Source: a virus. Taken from it: a DNA stretch of 64,000 nucleotides. The stretch is taken from positions 1 to 64,000 of IMG/VR virus record IMGVR_UViG_3300005518_000016; one strand, 5' to 3'. Within the stretch, counting starts at the first letter, position 1. The number at the start of each line of letters is the position of its first letter. The notes below the pieces were generated by a model. That model saw only the letters and a program-made list of their open reading frames with translations. It made no database searches and was not told the DNA's origin. Below, in pieces: positions 33,701 through 42,329 of the stretch. Position numbers and translations under genes: made by a program.

Positions 33701-34020
33701 CGGGAGGGCTCCCACCCCTCATACCGCCGCCCCGTCCGCTTCTCGTGCCGCTCCCAGCCCCGCCGCTGCTCCTCGTGCCGCTCGCCCCCAGCTCGAATGT
33801 TGTCAATGGCCTCGCGCTGGGCCTCGCTCACCTGCTGCCGCAGCCGCACCGTATCCCGGATCCCCTCCAAGGTGTCAGCGGCGAAGCTGAAGGCGGGATC
33901 CTCCAGCAGCTCCTCGATCTCGGCGATGAAGAATTCCACCGCTCGGCCTTGGACCTCCATCGCCTGCCCGGTCGGCACCGGCTCACTTCCCAGATTCAGA
34001 TCGGTCAGGCGTTTGGCCAT
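33697..34020 (-). CDS. Helical hypothetical protein, 107 aa
   Basis: From ATG 34020 with AGGAAGGAG about ten bases upstream. Entirely helical: AVEFFIAEIEELLEDPAFSF, TLEGIRDTVRLRQQVSEAQR, then a charged C-terminus (ERHEEQRRGWERHEKR). The middle recalls short phage proteins associated with replication initiators, but no assignment is safe. Confidence 0.6.
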   Translation of the reverse strand: MAKRLTDLNLGSEPVPTGQAMEVQGRAVEFFIAEIEELLEDPAFSFAADTLEGIRDTVRLRQQVSEAQREAIDNIRAGGERHEEQRRGWERHEKRTGRRYEGWEPSR

Positions 34021-34201
34021 ACGGTTTCCGCTCCTTCCTGTGGCTGAGCCACGAGTCCATCGATTCCAGGGTGATCCGCTTGCTCGCCCCCGCCCGGGTG
34101 GTCTGCAGGGTACCATCGGCGATCCGGTTGTAGATGGTCCGGACGGAGACCCGGGCGAGGGTGGCGGCCTGCTTAAGTGTGAGCGAGGGCGGGTTGGCCA
34201 T
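33983..34201 (-). CDS. Excisionase-type helix-turn-helix protein
   Basis: 72 aa. LTLKQAATLARVSVRTIYNR, IADGTLQTTRAG and SKRITLESMDSWL are the winged helix-turn-helix of MerR/excisionase (HTH_17) proteins. ATG 34201 has GAGCGAG upstream; a TTG five codons earlier is possible. With no integrase in the window it is more likely a transcriptional regulator than an excisionase. Overlaps genes on both sides by about 30-40 bases. Confidence 0.75.
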   Translation of the reverse strand: MANPPSLTLKQAATLARVSVRTIYNRIADGTLQTTRAGASKRITLESMDSWLSHRKERKPYGQTPDRSESGK

Positions 34202-35030
34202 AGCGAACTCGCTCAAACAACTCGGGGGTGGTCACCCCTTCATGCTCACCCTGCCACGCCGTCGGGAACTGGGGCTGCCCGGTAATGAGGAGGTTCTGGA
34301 CACCGAAGGGTACCAGATATCGCTCCTGATTCGCCGGCCCGCCCCACTTCTTCAGATGGTAGGCCCGACTCCCCTGATCGATCCGCCGCCTGAGGGCCTC
34401 GGCCTTCTCCTCCGGCAGGCTCTTGAGGGTGGTGCTGCCCTCATGGTAGTAGGGGAGCCCTGTCCCAAATATCTTGTCCCCGTCCCCACCCAGCATATAC
34501 CTGCGGTGCATGTCGATGTCTTCGCAGAAGGCCGGCTGGTACCCCTCATCGAAGGGATATTTCTCGTGGCCGGCCTTGGTGATCAGGAAGCAGGAGAAAT
34601 CCGGGCCTGGGAGGGGGGTGAGTCGCCCGTGGATCTGGAGCTCCTCCTCCTCGGACATCCGGCAGAAGTCCTCGTATTGCGGCAGGGTCACCCCGGTGGC
34701 CGACACCAAGAGTGCCCCGGTCTGCTTCACCGTCTCTAGCAGGTACCAGTAGGTGGTCGGGTGGATCCGCAGATCGTTATTTAGGACTAGGGCATGATCC
34801 TCGCCGGTCTCCCAGACAAACCCCAGCGCCCTATTCCATGTTGCCGCGAGGCTGAGCATCGGCGGGTGGTGCCGCCAGTAGAGGACCTCCTTCGGGATGG
34901 GGACGATGCCCTCCGAGCCGTTGTTGATCAGGAGGATGCCGACGTCCCCGATCATCTGGGCGAGGCTGTCTTCGATGGCACCTTGCGTGAGGGGCCAGTT
35001 GGTGACGTGGGGAATAATCACCCAGTTCAT
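34173..35030 (-). CDS. Family 2-like glycosyltransferase
   Basis: 285 aa from ATG 35030. GT-A pattern: VIIPHVTNWPLT, LLINNGSEG, SLAATWNRALGF, then ALVLNNDLRIHP (the acidic metal/nucleotide-sugar site) and a later FCEDIDMHRRYML acceptor-side motif. Should transfer a sugar from an activated donor; donor and acceptor cannot be read from sequence. First of five glycosyltransferases in the minus-strand unit, coupled to a HAD phosphatase by ATGA. Confidence 0.75.
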   Translation of the reverse strand: MNWVIIPHVTNWPLTQGAIEDSLAQMIGDVGILLINNGSEGIVPIPKEVLYWRHHPPMLSLAATWNRALGFVWETGEDHALVLNNDLRIHPTTYWYLLETVKQTGALLVSATGVTLPQYEDFCRMSEEEELQIHGRLTPLPGPDFSCFLITKAGHEKYPFDEGYQPAFCEDIDMHRRYMLGGDGDKIFGTGLPYYHEGSTTLKSLPEEKAEALRRRIDQGSRAYHLKKWGGPANQERYLVPFGVQNLLITGQPQFPTAWQGEHEGVTTPELFERVRYGQPALAHT

Positions 35031-35455
35031 ACCGGGCCTCCGATCGTCGCCTGGATCTCCTGCAACAGGGCGTACGCCTCCTTCAGGACATCCTCCACCA
35101 ACACCCCCTTGTCCGTGATCACCTGCTTGACCCGGTCGTCCCAGCACTCCTCCATCTGCCAGTCCTTGGTCGCGGTCACCCGGAGGACCTGCCCCAAGTA
35201 TTCCCGGCACCACTCCTCGATCAGGCCCCGCTGATGCGCCGCAAATTGTGCGTCGTCACAGGCGACGATCGAGGTCTCACCACAGGCCGCCACCCGGGCG
35301 GTGAAGATCCGGACCTCCTTCCCGTCGGCGAGGAGCGCCTTGACCCGCGCCAGCATCGCCGGGATGGGAGGTTTGATCGGGTCGACTACCTCCATGGGCG
35401 AGGTCAACGCCGGGGTCAGTGTGCCGTCCAGATCGATGCCAATCCACCCCATCAT
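35027..35455 (-). CDS. HAD-superfamily phosphatase
   Basis: 142 aa from ATG 35455 behind GGAGGAG. Motif I is GIDLDGTL, motif II EVRIFTARV, and a late acidic motif CWDDR; TATKDWQMEECWDDR is a typical phage HAD ending. Dephosphorylates a small phosphorylated substrate, perhaps a sugar or nucleotide given the neighbouring glycosyltransferase. Substrate not determinable. Confidence 0.82.
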   Translation of the reverse strand: MMGWIGIDLDGTLTPALTSPMEVVDPIKPPIPAMLARVKALLADGKEVRIFTARVAACGETSIVACDDAQFAAHQRGLIEEWCREYLGQVLRVTATKDWQMEECWDDRVKQVITDKGVLVEDVLKEAYALLQEIQATIGGPV

Positions 35456-35637
35456 CTCCTCCCCTTCGCCCGATCCTTCCGCCACGCCGCCCCCTGCCAC
35501 CGCTTGACCTCGACATACTCGAAGGTCTTATTACAGTCCAGGCACAGGTGAACCGTTCTGGTCGGGCTGACCAGCTGCACCTCGGTCTTCCGGCTGCCGC
35601 AGTGGCGACACTTGGAATGCTTGCCTTCAAAGTCCAT
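35452..35637 (-). CDS. Zinc-ribbon protein, 61 aa
   Basis: KCRHCGSRKTEV and LCLDCNKTFEYV provide a classic two-knuckle zinc ribbon; the C-terminus is Arg/Lys-rich (WRKDRAKGRR). Possible nucleic-acid-binding helper or transcription modulator. Overlaps both neighbours. Confidence 0.7.
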   Translation of the reverse strand: MDFEGKHSKCRHCGSRKTEVQLVSPTRTVHLCLDCNKTFEYVEVKRWQGAAWRKDRAKGRR

Positions 35638-35867
35638 TATTCACACCCTCCTGCCCGGAAGATCACGCGCCACGTCACCTCGACCGGTACCTCCTGCCGA
35701 AGCCAGTAATCGCCGGTACTGGGATCGTGATGGACGCGCACGGGACTGTACTTCCACGAGGCCTGCGCGATCTCCAGCTGCCCGATCCGCAGGGGCCCGT
35801 TGGTGACCAGCGCCAGCTGCAGCGCCAAGTGGGCATCGGCTTTCCACGCCTCAGAGGGCCGCGCCAC
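35637..35867 (-). CDS. Hypothetical protein, 76 aa
   Basis: From GTG 35867 with AGGAG four bases upstream. Helix ADAHLALQLALVTNGPLRIG followed by beta strands (ASWKYSPVRVHHDPSTGDYW; PVEVTWRVIFRAG). Compact soluble fold, no recognised family. Confidence 0.6.
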   Translation of the reverse strand: MARPSEAWKADAHLALQLALVTNGPLRIGQLEIAQASWKYSPVRVHHDPSTGDYWLRQEVPVEVTWRVIFRAGGCE

Positions 35868-37149
35868 GGGACTCCTGCTGGACGATCTCCACATGCGGCA
35901 GTGGGACGACAAAGGCCCCACCCTGCTTCAGATAGGCCCGCTCCCGCTTGAGGACGAAGTCCCTGAACTGCCAGATCCCCAGGATGGAGATGGGGGCCGG
36001 ATCCGCCATCCAGTCCTCCTCTCCCACAATAGGAATCCCGGTAATCGTCCGCCGCCCGGCCTTCTCTGGATTCCGATCGATCCCCTGCCGGATCTCTCCA
36101 GCCCCCCACCCTAGAACCTGGAGGGTACAGTTCGACTTGGTCGACGCGCCGTACCAATCCACCACCTGCCCCTGCGACCGGGTCACGGCGAGGATGGCCT
36201 GCAGGTGAGCACACACCGTGCTGACCCGGGTGCGGAAGTGGAGGAAGGCCGAGAGGTCCCCCCGCCCGATCTGCTCCACACTCAGCCCGGCTTCATGCTC
36301 GGCGAGGAGCTGCGCCGCCACGGTGGGGGTCAGCCGGCCCTTCTCAACCTTCCCCAGCGGGTGCAGGGTGACCCGGAGACTGCCCCCGTTGATCGCCGAG
36401 GGTTGAACGCGGGTAGCCTGCAGCCCCGAGTCGAGGCAGATCTCCAGCAGGCTCCCGAGGGTGTAGTACTCCAGGTGCTCATGGACGATGTTGTCGAAGG
36501 CCGTGGCCTGGATCTGCTGGAGGAGATCCTGGAACTGGACCACCGCTATGCCTTGGGGATGGAGGAGCCGGGCGATCTGCTGGAAGAAGGCCACGGGATC
36601 CTCGAGGTCGTAGCAGCAGGCAATGGCGGTGATCACCTTGAACCGGCCGGCGAGCCGATCCAGCTGGTCGGTCGGGAAGTAGTCCGGGATCAGGATGTCG
36701 GTGTACCGGGAGAGGGTGTCGTGGAGATTGCGGGCTGGTTCCACCGCGGCGCGGATCGGGTGGTAGGGCAGCGACAGGTAGGCCGCGAGCAGGGTCCCGT
36801 CGTTGGCGCCGATGTCCAGCACATAGTCCGTAGCCGCCAGGGGCACTTGTGCCGCGGCCTCCTTCACGATCCCCCGGAGCTCGGCGACCATCGACTCGTT
36901 CACCGCGGATCGATACCAATAGGTCCGGTACATCCAATCCGGTGGGACGGTGCGGTCAAGCTGGGCGAGGGAGCAGTGGACGCAGACCATCAGGACTAGG
37001 GGGATCTGCCGGCGGCTCTCGAGGTCGTCCCCGGCGGCGGGGAAGTCGTTGAGCCGATGGTTACCCAAGTCTAAAATGGGGCGGAGGGGGCCGTTGCAGG
37101 CCCGGCAGTTGAAGTGGCGACGGATCTGGAGATCAGTGGTGGGTGTCAT
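35851..37149 (-). CDS. Sugar C-methyltransferase, SAM-dependent
   Basis: 432 aa. N-terminal zinc site (FNCRACNGPL ... VCVHCSL) of the Methyltransf_13 type, SAM-binding VLDIGANDGTLL, the signature HEHLEYYTLGSL, and a C-terminal DWYGASTKSNCTLQVLG of the Methyltransf_14 domain. This three-part architecture is that of the TylCIII/NovU group, which C-methylate NDP-keto-deoxysugars. I infer a branched-sugar step feeding the neighbouring glycosyltransferases. No sugar-nucleotide synthesis genes are present, so the substrate would come from the host. Confidence 0.85.
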   Translation of the reverse strand: MTPTTDLQIRRHFNCRACNGPLRPILDLGNHRLNDFPAAGDDLESRRQIPLVLMVCVHCSLAQLDRTVPPDWMYRTYWYRSAVNESMVAELRGIVKEAAAQVPLAATDYVLDIGANDGTLLAAYLSLPYHPIRAAVEPARNLHDTLSRYTDILIPDYFPTDQLDRLAGRFKVITAIACCYDLEDPVAFFQQIARLLHPQGIAVVQFQDLLQQIQATAFDNIVHEHLEYYTLGSLLEICLDSGLQATRVQPSAINGGSLRVTLHPLGKVEKGRLTPTVAAQLLAEHEAGLSVEQIGRGDLSAFLHFRTRVSTVCAHLQAILAVTRSQGQVVDWYGASTKSNCTLQVLGWGAGEIRQGIDRNPEKAGRRTITGIPIVGEEDWMADPAPISILGIWQFRDFVLKRERAYLKQGGAFVVPLPHVEIVQQESRGAAL

Positions 37150-37847
37150 TTCCGGATCATGGCGAGGCTGGCGAACGAATACGATCCGAAGAGGTGGTTC
37201 CCGCTGTAGGCCCAGTCGCCCACCCCGAAGCTGAGGAACCCCAGTTCCCGCAGGGTCTGCTGCAGGGCCCGGATGAGATCGGGGTTGTAGATCCGCTCGC
37301 GCATCCAGTGGAAGTGGGCGGTGTCGGGACCGGTGCAGTTCCAGCAGTCCATGGTGAGGAAGAGGAGGCCGCCCTTCCGCAGGAGCATCTTGGCGGAGCG
37401 GAGGAATCGGCGGACCTCCTGATCAGGCACATGCTCGAGGACGGAAATGGCGGTGAGCACATCGTACTGGTCGTGGGCCTGGGTCGCCCCGTGCTGCCAG
37501 AGATCGGTCGGGAAGAAGGTGAGGCCGTGGAGAGGGCCATGGAGGGTCAGGGCGGGGTCCACGACGTCGACCGCGGACATGACCTCCGCGAGGGTCAGGG
37601 CGAACTTCGAGCCGGCTCCACCGACGTCACAGGCTCGGAGCGGGTGATCCTCCCAGCCATCGGCCTGCTGCTGCGCCACGCGCCACTCGGAGATGGCCCG
37701 GTGGGCCATGGCGTATTCCCACCGGCGTTCTTCAGCCTGGCCCTCGGTGGCGTGGTGCTTGTCGACCAGCTCCAGCTCGGGGGCCAGCAGCAGGTAGTCC
37801 CGGGGCAGATCCATGCACTTGCTGAGCGGGATGGATGGGCGCTTCAT
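37146..37847 (-). CDS. Class I SAM-dependent methyltransferase
   Basis: 233 aa from ATG 37847. SAM motif I is ACDVGGAGSKFALTL, motif II VDVVDPALTL, and the post-motif LTAISVLEHVPDQEVRRFL and MLLRKGGLLFLTMD are typical Methyltransf_11/23 features. It lies between the sugar C-methyltransferase and a GT-B glycosyltransferase, so a glycan or sugar O-methylation role is likely. Overlaps both neighbours by four bases. Confidence 0.8.
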   Translation of the reverse strand: MKRPSIPLSKCMDLPRDYLLLAPELELVDKHHATEGQAEERRWEYAMAHRAISEWRVAQQQADGWEDHPLRACDVGGAGSKFALTLAEVMSAVDVVDPALTLHGPLHGLTFFPTDLWQHGATQAHDQYDVLTAISVLEHVPDQEVRRFLRSAKMLLRKGGLLFLTMDCWNCTGPDTAHFHWMRERIYNPDLIRALQQTLRELGFLSFGVGDWAYSGNHLFGSYSFASLAMIRK

Positions 37848-38905
37848 GTCTGGATGATCCCGGCGACTTCCCTGAACAGGGATCCATACTGCCGAGCTTG
37901 GTTCGCCCACGAGTCGTGCTCGGCCAGCCGGACGATCCGGGGATCCAGCCGACCGAGGGGGAGGTGCCCCAAGGCATTCGCTATCCCCTTGGGGCTGAGA
38001 TCGCTGAGCCAGCGGATGGCATAGCGGACATCGACGGTCTCCCAGAGGTCTCTGAATTGCCGACAGCCCTCGGTCGCCAGCACCGGCTTCCGCGCCGCGA
38101 TCCCCTGCCGAATGGCCCCGCTGGTCCCGGTGTTGGCACACATATAGAGGAAGGCCGTGGCATCGCAGGCGGCGAGGGAGCTGACCACCTGGTCCTGTGG
38201 CAGGAACTCGCGGATCACCGCCGTCCAGGGGTTGCGGCGGCGCCACTCCTCGATCTGCATCTGGGTGGCGCGAGGGGCCAAGAGGAGCAGCGACCAGCCG
38301 GCCTCGGCGGTGGCGTCGGCTAACAGGTCGTAGTTTTTCCACGGGAAGGGGAAGCCGACGGTACCGAGAATCGGGCGAGCTCCGAGGCCGAGCCACCAGA
38401 CCCAGTCGAGCGTGGGGTCTGGCGAACCTGTACCGATACGTATCGCTGGAGGAGGAGCCCAGTCGGGGATCCCCTGACGGAGATAGATCGCCTCCGGGAG
38501 ATCGGCACAGGGTTCGTGGACGACGAACCGCCCCGTCCCGGCCGCCTCCCACTGATGGATCGTAGCGTTGTAGGTGTTGATGCACTGGGGGCCGTTGGGC
38601 ACCCCGGTGTCATGGTAGGTGACGACGACCGGGAGCCCCACCTGTCTCAGCTGGAGGATCTGATTGGGGGTCCAGCGACTGTGCAGCGCCGCATGGTAGT
38701 TCAGCCAGACCACCTGCGGCCCTTGGTACTCTCTGATCTCGTCCAGCTGGGCGAAGAAGGCTCTGGGATCCAGCCAGTCCGGATCGCACCGGAGGATCAG
38801 ATCCGTGGGGAGGTGGGTGCGGAGGAGATCGAGGTAGGCACTAATCCCGCAGTCGATTCCGTCGGTGGAGATGGCGAGGATCTCAATCACGGGGATCCTG
38901 CTCAC
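37844..38905 (-). CDS. GT-B (family 4-like) glycosyltransferase
   Basis: About 353 aa from GTG 38905. N-terminal domain with EILAISTDGIDCGISAYLDL and VVWLNYHAALHSRW; C-terminal domain with ARPILGTVGFPFPWKNYDLL, LPQDQVVSSLAACDATAFLY, NTGTSGAIRQGIAARKPVLA and the following VRYAIRWLSDLSP, the donor-binding Rossmann domain of GT4 enzymes. No good ribosome-binding site precedes the GTG; translation is probably coupled to the overlapping upstream gene. Confidence 0.8.
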   Translation of the reverse strand: MSRIPVIEILAISTDGIDCGISAYLDLLRTHLPTDLILRCDPDWLDPRAFFAQLDEIREYQGPQVVWLNYHAALHSRWTPNQILQLRQVGLPVVVTYHDTGVPNGPQCINTYNATIHQWEAAGTGRFVVHEPCADLPEAIYLRQGIPDWAPPPAIRIGTGSPDPTLDWVWWLGLGARPILGTVGFPFPWKNYDLLADATAEAGWSLLLLAPRATQMQIEEWRRRNPWTAVIREFLPQDQVVSSLAACDATAFLYMCANTGTSGAIRQGIAARKPVLATEGCRQFRDLWETVDVRYAIRWLSDLSPKGIANALGHLPLGRLDPRIVRLAEHDSWANQARQYGSLFREVAGIIQT

Positions 38906-39323
38906 CGGGGAGGAGGGGGGTGGGAGGATCCTCTGCGGTCGCTGGCGCTGATCGGGGAGCCGCCCTAATCGCTTGTGAGCGCTCCACACTCGGTGCAGGT
39001 CCACCCGTGGTGCCCGCCAAGGATTGCCCATCGGTGGAAACGAAAGCGGAACCAGCAATGTCGTTTACGCATAACTTCTCCTGTTGGCTCGGTCCCTCGG
39101 CGATCCGATCCTCGTCATCGTCGCGATAGGTCACCAGTTCGCGAAACGCCTCATCAGCGCGGCGTTCCACGTCAGCATCTTCCTGCTGTTGCGGTCCCTC
39201 GGCGATCAGGGCGGCAAGGAGATCGCGCAGCAGATCCGCGACATCCCCATTGCCGCCTTCGCGCAGCCATTGATCAAACGATTCGACACGGGCTTTCAGG
39301 TGGGCGCGGACGTCAGAGGTCAT
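38883..39323 (-). CDS. Hypothetical acidic helical protein, 146 aa
   Basis: Helical first half (LKARVESFDQWLREGGNGDV, LRDLLAALIAEGPQQQEDAD) with an imperfect repeat of the unit IAEGPQQQE / IAEGPSQQE, then a Pro/Ala disordered tail. Overlaps the glycosyltransferase start by 23 bases. No recognised family. Confidence 0.6.
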   Translation of the reverse strand: MTSDVRAHLKARVESFDQWLREGGNGDVADLLRDLLAALIAEGPQQQEDADVERRADEAFRELVTYRDDDEDRIAEGPSQQEKLCVNDIAGSAFVSTDGQSLAGTTGGPAPSVERSQAIRAAPRSAPATAEDPPTPLLPGEQDPRD

Positions 39324-39523
39324 CGGCCGTCAGCCTTTCGCGCGCATTCTGAACACACAATAGTGGCTCCAATTCTTGGCTTGCGCTGGCGATACACGTC
39401 GTGTCCGCAGCTCAGTTCCGCCCATTTCACCTTCGGGTTCATCGGCGATACGCCAGCCCGGACAACCCGCGATTCCGGGCGCGTCGAATACGGCCAATCG
39501 GCTTTCGGCTCCTCAGAGGTCAT
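39320..39523 (-). CDS. Zinc-finger protein, 67 aa
   Basis: Contains SCGHDVYRQRKPRIGATIVC and ECARKADGR: one Cys-His site and a CxxC pair, a pattern common among short phage proteins. The first 30 residues are probably disordered. Four-base overlaps with both neighbours. Role unknown. Confidence 0.65.
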   Translation of the reverse strand: MTSEEPKADWPYSTRPESRVVRAGVSPMNPKVKWAELSCGHDVYRQRKPRIGATIVCSECARKADGR

Positions 39524-39714
39524 CGGCTGGTCTCGATTTCAAGTTCGCAGCCTCCAAAGCATGCCGGATCGCCACAACGACCGCAGGGCGCGCAGAGAAG
39601 CTCGTCTAGCCGAATCTGTTCGCGCACTTCAGCGGCTTTCATGTAGGCCTCTTCATCGCAATTGACGCACCCAAGGCCATACACGCGCTCACCGCAGTTC
39701 TCGCAGGTCTTCAT
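39520..39714 (-). CDS. Multi-CxxC zinc protein, 64 aa
   Basis: Two metal sites: CENCGERVYGLGCVNC at the N-terminus and CAPCGRCGDPACFGGC near the end, joined by a helix (YMKAAEVREQIRLDEL). GAAGGAGGAGCG directly precedes the ATG, an unusually strong ribosome-binding site, so the protein is probably abundant. Confidence 0.7.
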   Translation of the reverse strand: MKTCENCGERVYGLGCVNCDEEAYMKAAEVREQIRLDELLCAPCGRCGDPACFGGCELEIETSR

Positions 39715-39738
39715 CGCTCCTCCTTCTCGTGGCGTGCC

Positions 39739-40590
39739 TCACGCATCGATCACTCCCCTCCCCAGTACCCCCTCCAGTACCTCCCTCGTGTGTCTGGCAT
39801 CGTAGGTCGGTTTCCCGTCCAGCCCCGTGACCACCCGCACCTGCGGCCCGTCCATCCCCAAGGGGTAGAAGATCGGATTCCACCGGGCCTCCATCGGCTC
39901 CACGATCACCACCGGGATCCCGATCGCCACGGCCAGCACATGCAGCCCGGAGCAGCACCCGAGGAAGAGGTCGGCGTTGCGGATCGCCGCGGCCATCTCG
40001 ACCCATGGCAGGGGGGGACTCAGGGGGTAGCTCCCCTTGGGCCGCTCCATTGCCCAGCGGGTCCGAGAGTCGTGGTTGAGCACCCGCATCGGCCGGTCGA
40101 GATCCTCGAGCAGGGTGATCAGGCCCACCTTGAGCTCGAAGTGGCACTCGGAGAAGCCCACCACAATCTCGGTCGGAGGCGCCTGCGGGAGGTTGGTGAT
40201 CCACGGCTCGCTCAGACAGAGATCGGCCGGGGTGATCACATCCGATACAAAGGGGCGTCCGCCGTGAAGGGTGAAGGTGTACGCTGTCTCGAAGGGCAGG
40301 GGCAGCTCAGGCCACCGGCGATACCCAAGGTGGAAGGTTAGAGTGTAGGGGTCTGCCACCTCCGGCGACCGCAGGGCCGGCGGCTCCCACCCCTGTGACA
40401 GGCCCCAGGTCGGGATGGCATGGACCTGCCCGAGGTAGTCCTGCCGCGCCAACAGGGGGCTGATCGAGGCGAACTCCCCGCAGATGGCCAGGTCCACCGG
40501 CGCCCCGATCCGTCGGCTGAGAGCCCGGATCGTGGGGAGGGCCCAGAGAAGATCCCCATAGCGCCCCGGGAAGGTGGCGAGGATCTTCAC
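39739..40590 (-). CDS. Family 9-like glycosyltransferase (heptosyltransferase type)
   Basis: 283 aa. MKILATFPGRYGDLLWALPT and IRALSRRIGAPVDLAICGEF are the GT9 N-terminal signature; the C-terminal donor domain has AAAIRNADLFLGCCSGLHVL and AVAIGIPVVIVEPM. GT9 enzymes typically add heptose or related sugars to lipopolysaccharide cores, but the phage acceptor is unknown. Overlaps the next upstream gene by four bases. Confidence 0.82.
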   Translation of the reverse strand: MKILATFPGRYGDLLWALPTIRALSRRIGAPVDLAICGEFASISPLLARQDYLGQVHAIPTWGLSQGWEPPALRSPEVADPYTLTFHLGYRRWPELPLPFETAYTFTLHGGRPFVSDVITPADLCLSEPWITNLPQAPPTEIVVGFSECHFELKVGLITLLEDLDRPMRVLNHDSRTRWAMERPKGSYPLSPPLPWVEMAAAIRNADLFLGCCSGLHVLAVAIGIPVVIVEPMEARWNPIFYPLGMDGPQVRVVTGLDGKPTYDARHTREVLEGVLGRGVIDA

Positions 40591-40889
40591 GCGAATTCCT
40601 CAAAGAAGGCCTGTAGGAGTCGATCGGTGTACTCCAGCCCATACGCACGCGCGATCCGTTCAGCTTCCTCCGCGTCCCCGATGCAGAGTGTTTCAAAGTC
40701 GCTATCCGCCGTCGCACGTAGTTCTGCGAGTCGTCCCTCGATCGCGTCTAAGTGCGTCGCACAATCAAGGGGGATCGCGTAATTGCTGTGCCCCGCCTGC
40801 CGCCCGCAGTCGCGCGAGATCAGCTCGAAGGCCGCGAAGATCGCCGGGTGACTTGCGGCCGTGATGACCAGCACATCATGGGGGTTCAC
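40587..40889 (-). CDS. Hypothetical protein, 100 aa
   Basis: From GTG 40889 (GTGA overlap with the upstream methyltransferase). DVLVITAASHPAIFAAFELI followed by AIPLDCATHLDAIEGRLAEL and a Glu-rich C-terminus. The sequence reads like a small alpha/beta or helical accessory protein, perhaps partner of the glycosyltransferase it precedes. Confidence 0.55.
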   Translation of the reverse strand: MNPHDVLVITAASHPAIFAAFELISRDCGRQAGHSNYAIPLDCATHLDAIEGRLAELRATADSDFETLCIGDAEEAERIARAYGLEYTDRLLQAFFEEFA

Positions 40890-41584
40890 CGCGGCACCGC
40901 CAGGTAGTTCTGGAGGTGGGACGGCCACTCCTTCACCATGTACCCCTGCAGCTGCAGCCAGTGCAGGCAGGTACTCAGGGTGTGCCCGTGGGCCTTGGCC
41001 ATCTCCTCCTCCCACTCAAACACGATCGTGGGCCGGTGCTCCTTGATCGTCCGCTCGAGTCCGAGCAGGGCCGCGAAGTCACACCCCTGCGCGTCGACCT
41101 TGATCAGGCTCACCCGCTGGCCGAAGAGGAAGCGGAATTCATCGAGGGGGGCCCCAGGAATCCCCCCCTCCTCCTCCACGGCCAGTGCCGGACTCCCGGT
41201 ATCCTGCGGGTCGTAGGGCCTGGTCCAGCCGAGGCGCACCGTGCTGTGATAGGCCGCCACGGGCAGTATCAGGACCCGGTCGGCGCAGATCGCCTTGTTG
41301 AGATCCAGGTTGGCCCGGAGGTATCTGAGCATCTCAGGGGCGGGTTCGACTGCCACCACTCTCCAAGCCCCCTGCCCGGCCAGCCAGATGGTCCAGTCGC
41401 CGAGGTGGGCGCCGACATCCAGAATGGTGGTGCCGACCTCGCCCAGCCGGCCATATTCGCGGGCGATCACCTGCAGGAACCCCGGTCCATCCCACACGGT
41501 GCCGGCCTTGACCGTGCTGCCGATGCACTCAGCGGGATTGACCAGGAACTTCCCAAAGGGCGTATCCACCACTTCATCCGGCAT
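40886..41584 (-). CDS. FkbM-family methyltransferase 1
   Basis: 232 aa from ATG 41584, GGAG six bases upstream. SAM motif TTILDVGAHLGDWTIWLAG, VVAVEPAPEMLRYLRANLDL, the signature LIKVDAQGCDFAALLGLERT and TIVFEWEE define the FkbM group, which O-methylates sugars or other hydroxyl substrates. Together with its neighbour it may cap a phage-built glycan. Confidence 0.88.
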   Translation of the reverse strand: MPDEVVDTPFGKFLVNPAECIGSTVKAGTVWDGPGFLQVIAREYGRLGEVGTTILDVGAHLGDWTIWLAGQGAWRVVAVEPAPEMLRYLRANLDLNKAICADRVLILPVAAYHSTVRLGWTRPYDPQDTGSPALAVEEEGGIPGAPLDEFRFLFGQRVSLIKVDAQGCDFAALLGLERTIKEHRPTIVFEWEEEMAKAHGHTLSTCLHWLQLQGYMVKEWPSHLQNYLAVPR

Positions 41585-41615
41585 CGCAGGCTCCAACTCG
41601 GCTGTCCGAGGATCC

Positions 41616-42329
41616 CTATTGACGAGCTAGCTCCAGCGGACGGCAGGCATAGTTGCTGGCCGGGAGCTCCTCCAGGCTGTAGCCCTCCGCCTGCCAGAAG
41701 GCTTGGTAGTCCTCCCACCGGTCCCCGTGCCACATGGAAGGCCCGCTCTCATACTCGAAGGCCACCAAGGGCCGCCAGCGCCGCAGGCACGCCTGAAGGC
41801 CCACCGCGGCCCTCAGGTCGGCTCCCTGCGCGTCGATCTTGATGAAGCCGACGGGGACACCGGGGTCGAGGAGGTGGTCTACAGGAGCCCCCAGAAAGGT
41901 CCCCAGCGCGTCCATGACGAAGCCGATCGAGGACGGGTTGGGGGTCTGGTTGAGATCCTCCGGCACCGGCCAGCCCAGCATCTCAGGGGTGGCGAGGGAG
42001 AAGTAGGTCCGCCGATCAAAGGCGACCATCGGGTAGATCCACACCCGGTCCAGCAGGCCCCGCTCGCTGAGGTTCAGCTGGAGGATCTCCGCGGTGCGGG
42101 GGTGGGCCTCCCAGGCGTAGACCAATTTAAATTTGCCGGCGAGGTAGATCGTAAACCAGCCGACCGAGGCGCCAACATCGATGGCGGCACGACCGGGATA
42201 CTTCTCCGCCGCCTCCTCGATGATCGGGCGGAGCTGCCAGTCCCAGAAGGCACCCCCCTCCAATACGGCGCCGACCTGATCCTGATCCCAGACCCAGAGG
42301 GGGCCTTGGACGGTCTGGATCTGCCTCAC
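41616..42329 (-). CDS. FkbM-family methyltransferase 2
   Basis: 237 aa from GTG 42329. AAIDVGASVGWFTIYLAGKF, YAWEAHPRTAEILQLNLSER, VGFIKIDAQGADLRAAVGLQ and LVAFEYESG give the FkbM pattern. It is clearly divergent from the adjacent copy, so the two probably modify different positions rather than being a recent duplicate. Translationally coupled to the helicase by GTGA. Confidence 0.88.
   Translation of the reverse strand: MRQIQTVQGPLWVWDQDQVGAVLEGGAFWDWQLRPIIEEAAEKYPGRAAIDVGASVGWFTIYLAGKFKLVYAWEAHPRTAEILQLNLSERGLLDRVWIYPMVAFDRRTYFSLATPEMLGWPVPEDLNQTPNPSSIGFVMDALGTFLGAPVDHLLDPGVPVGFIKIDAQGADLRAAVGLQACLRRWRPLVAFEYESGPSMWHGDRWEDYQAFWQAEGYSLEELPASNYACRPLELARQ

Noticed and set aside
33983-34201. 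Evidence for a temperate lifestyle (excisionase-like gene)
   Set aside because: No integrase, repressor or attachment-site pair is visible, and HTH_17 proteins often serve as simple regulators.
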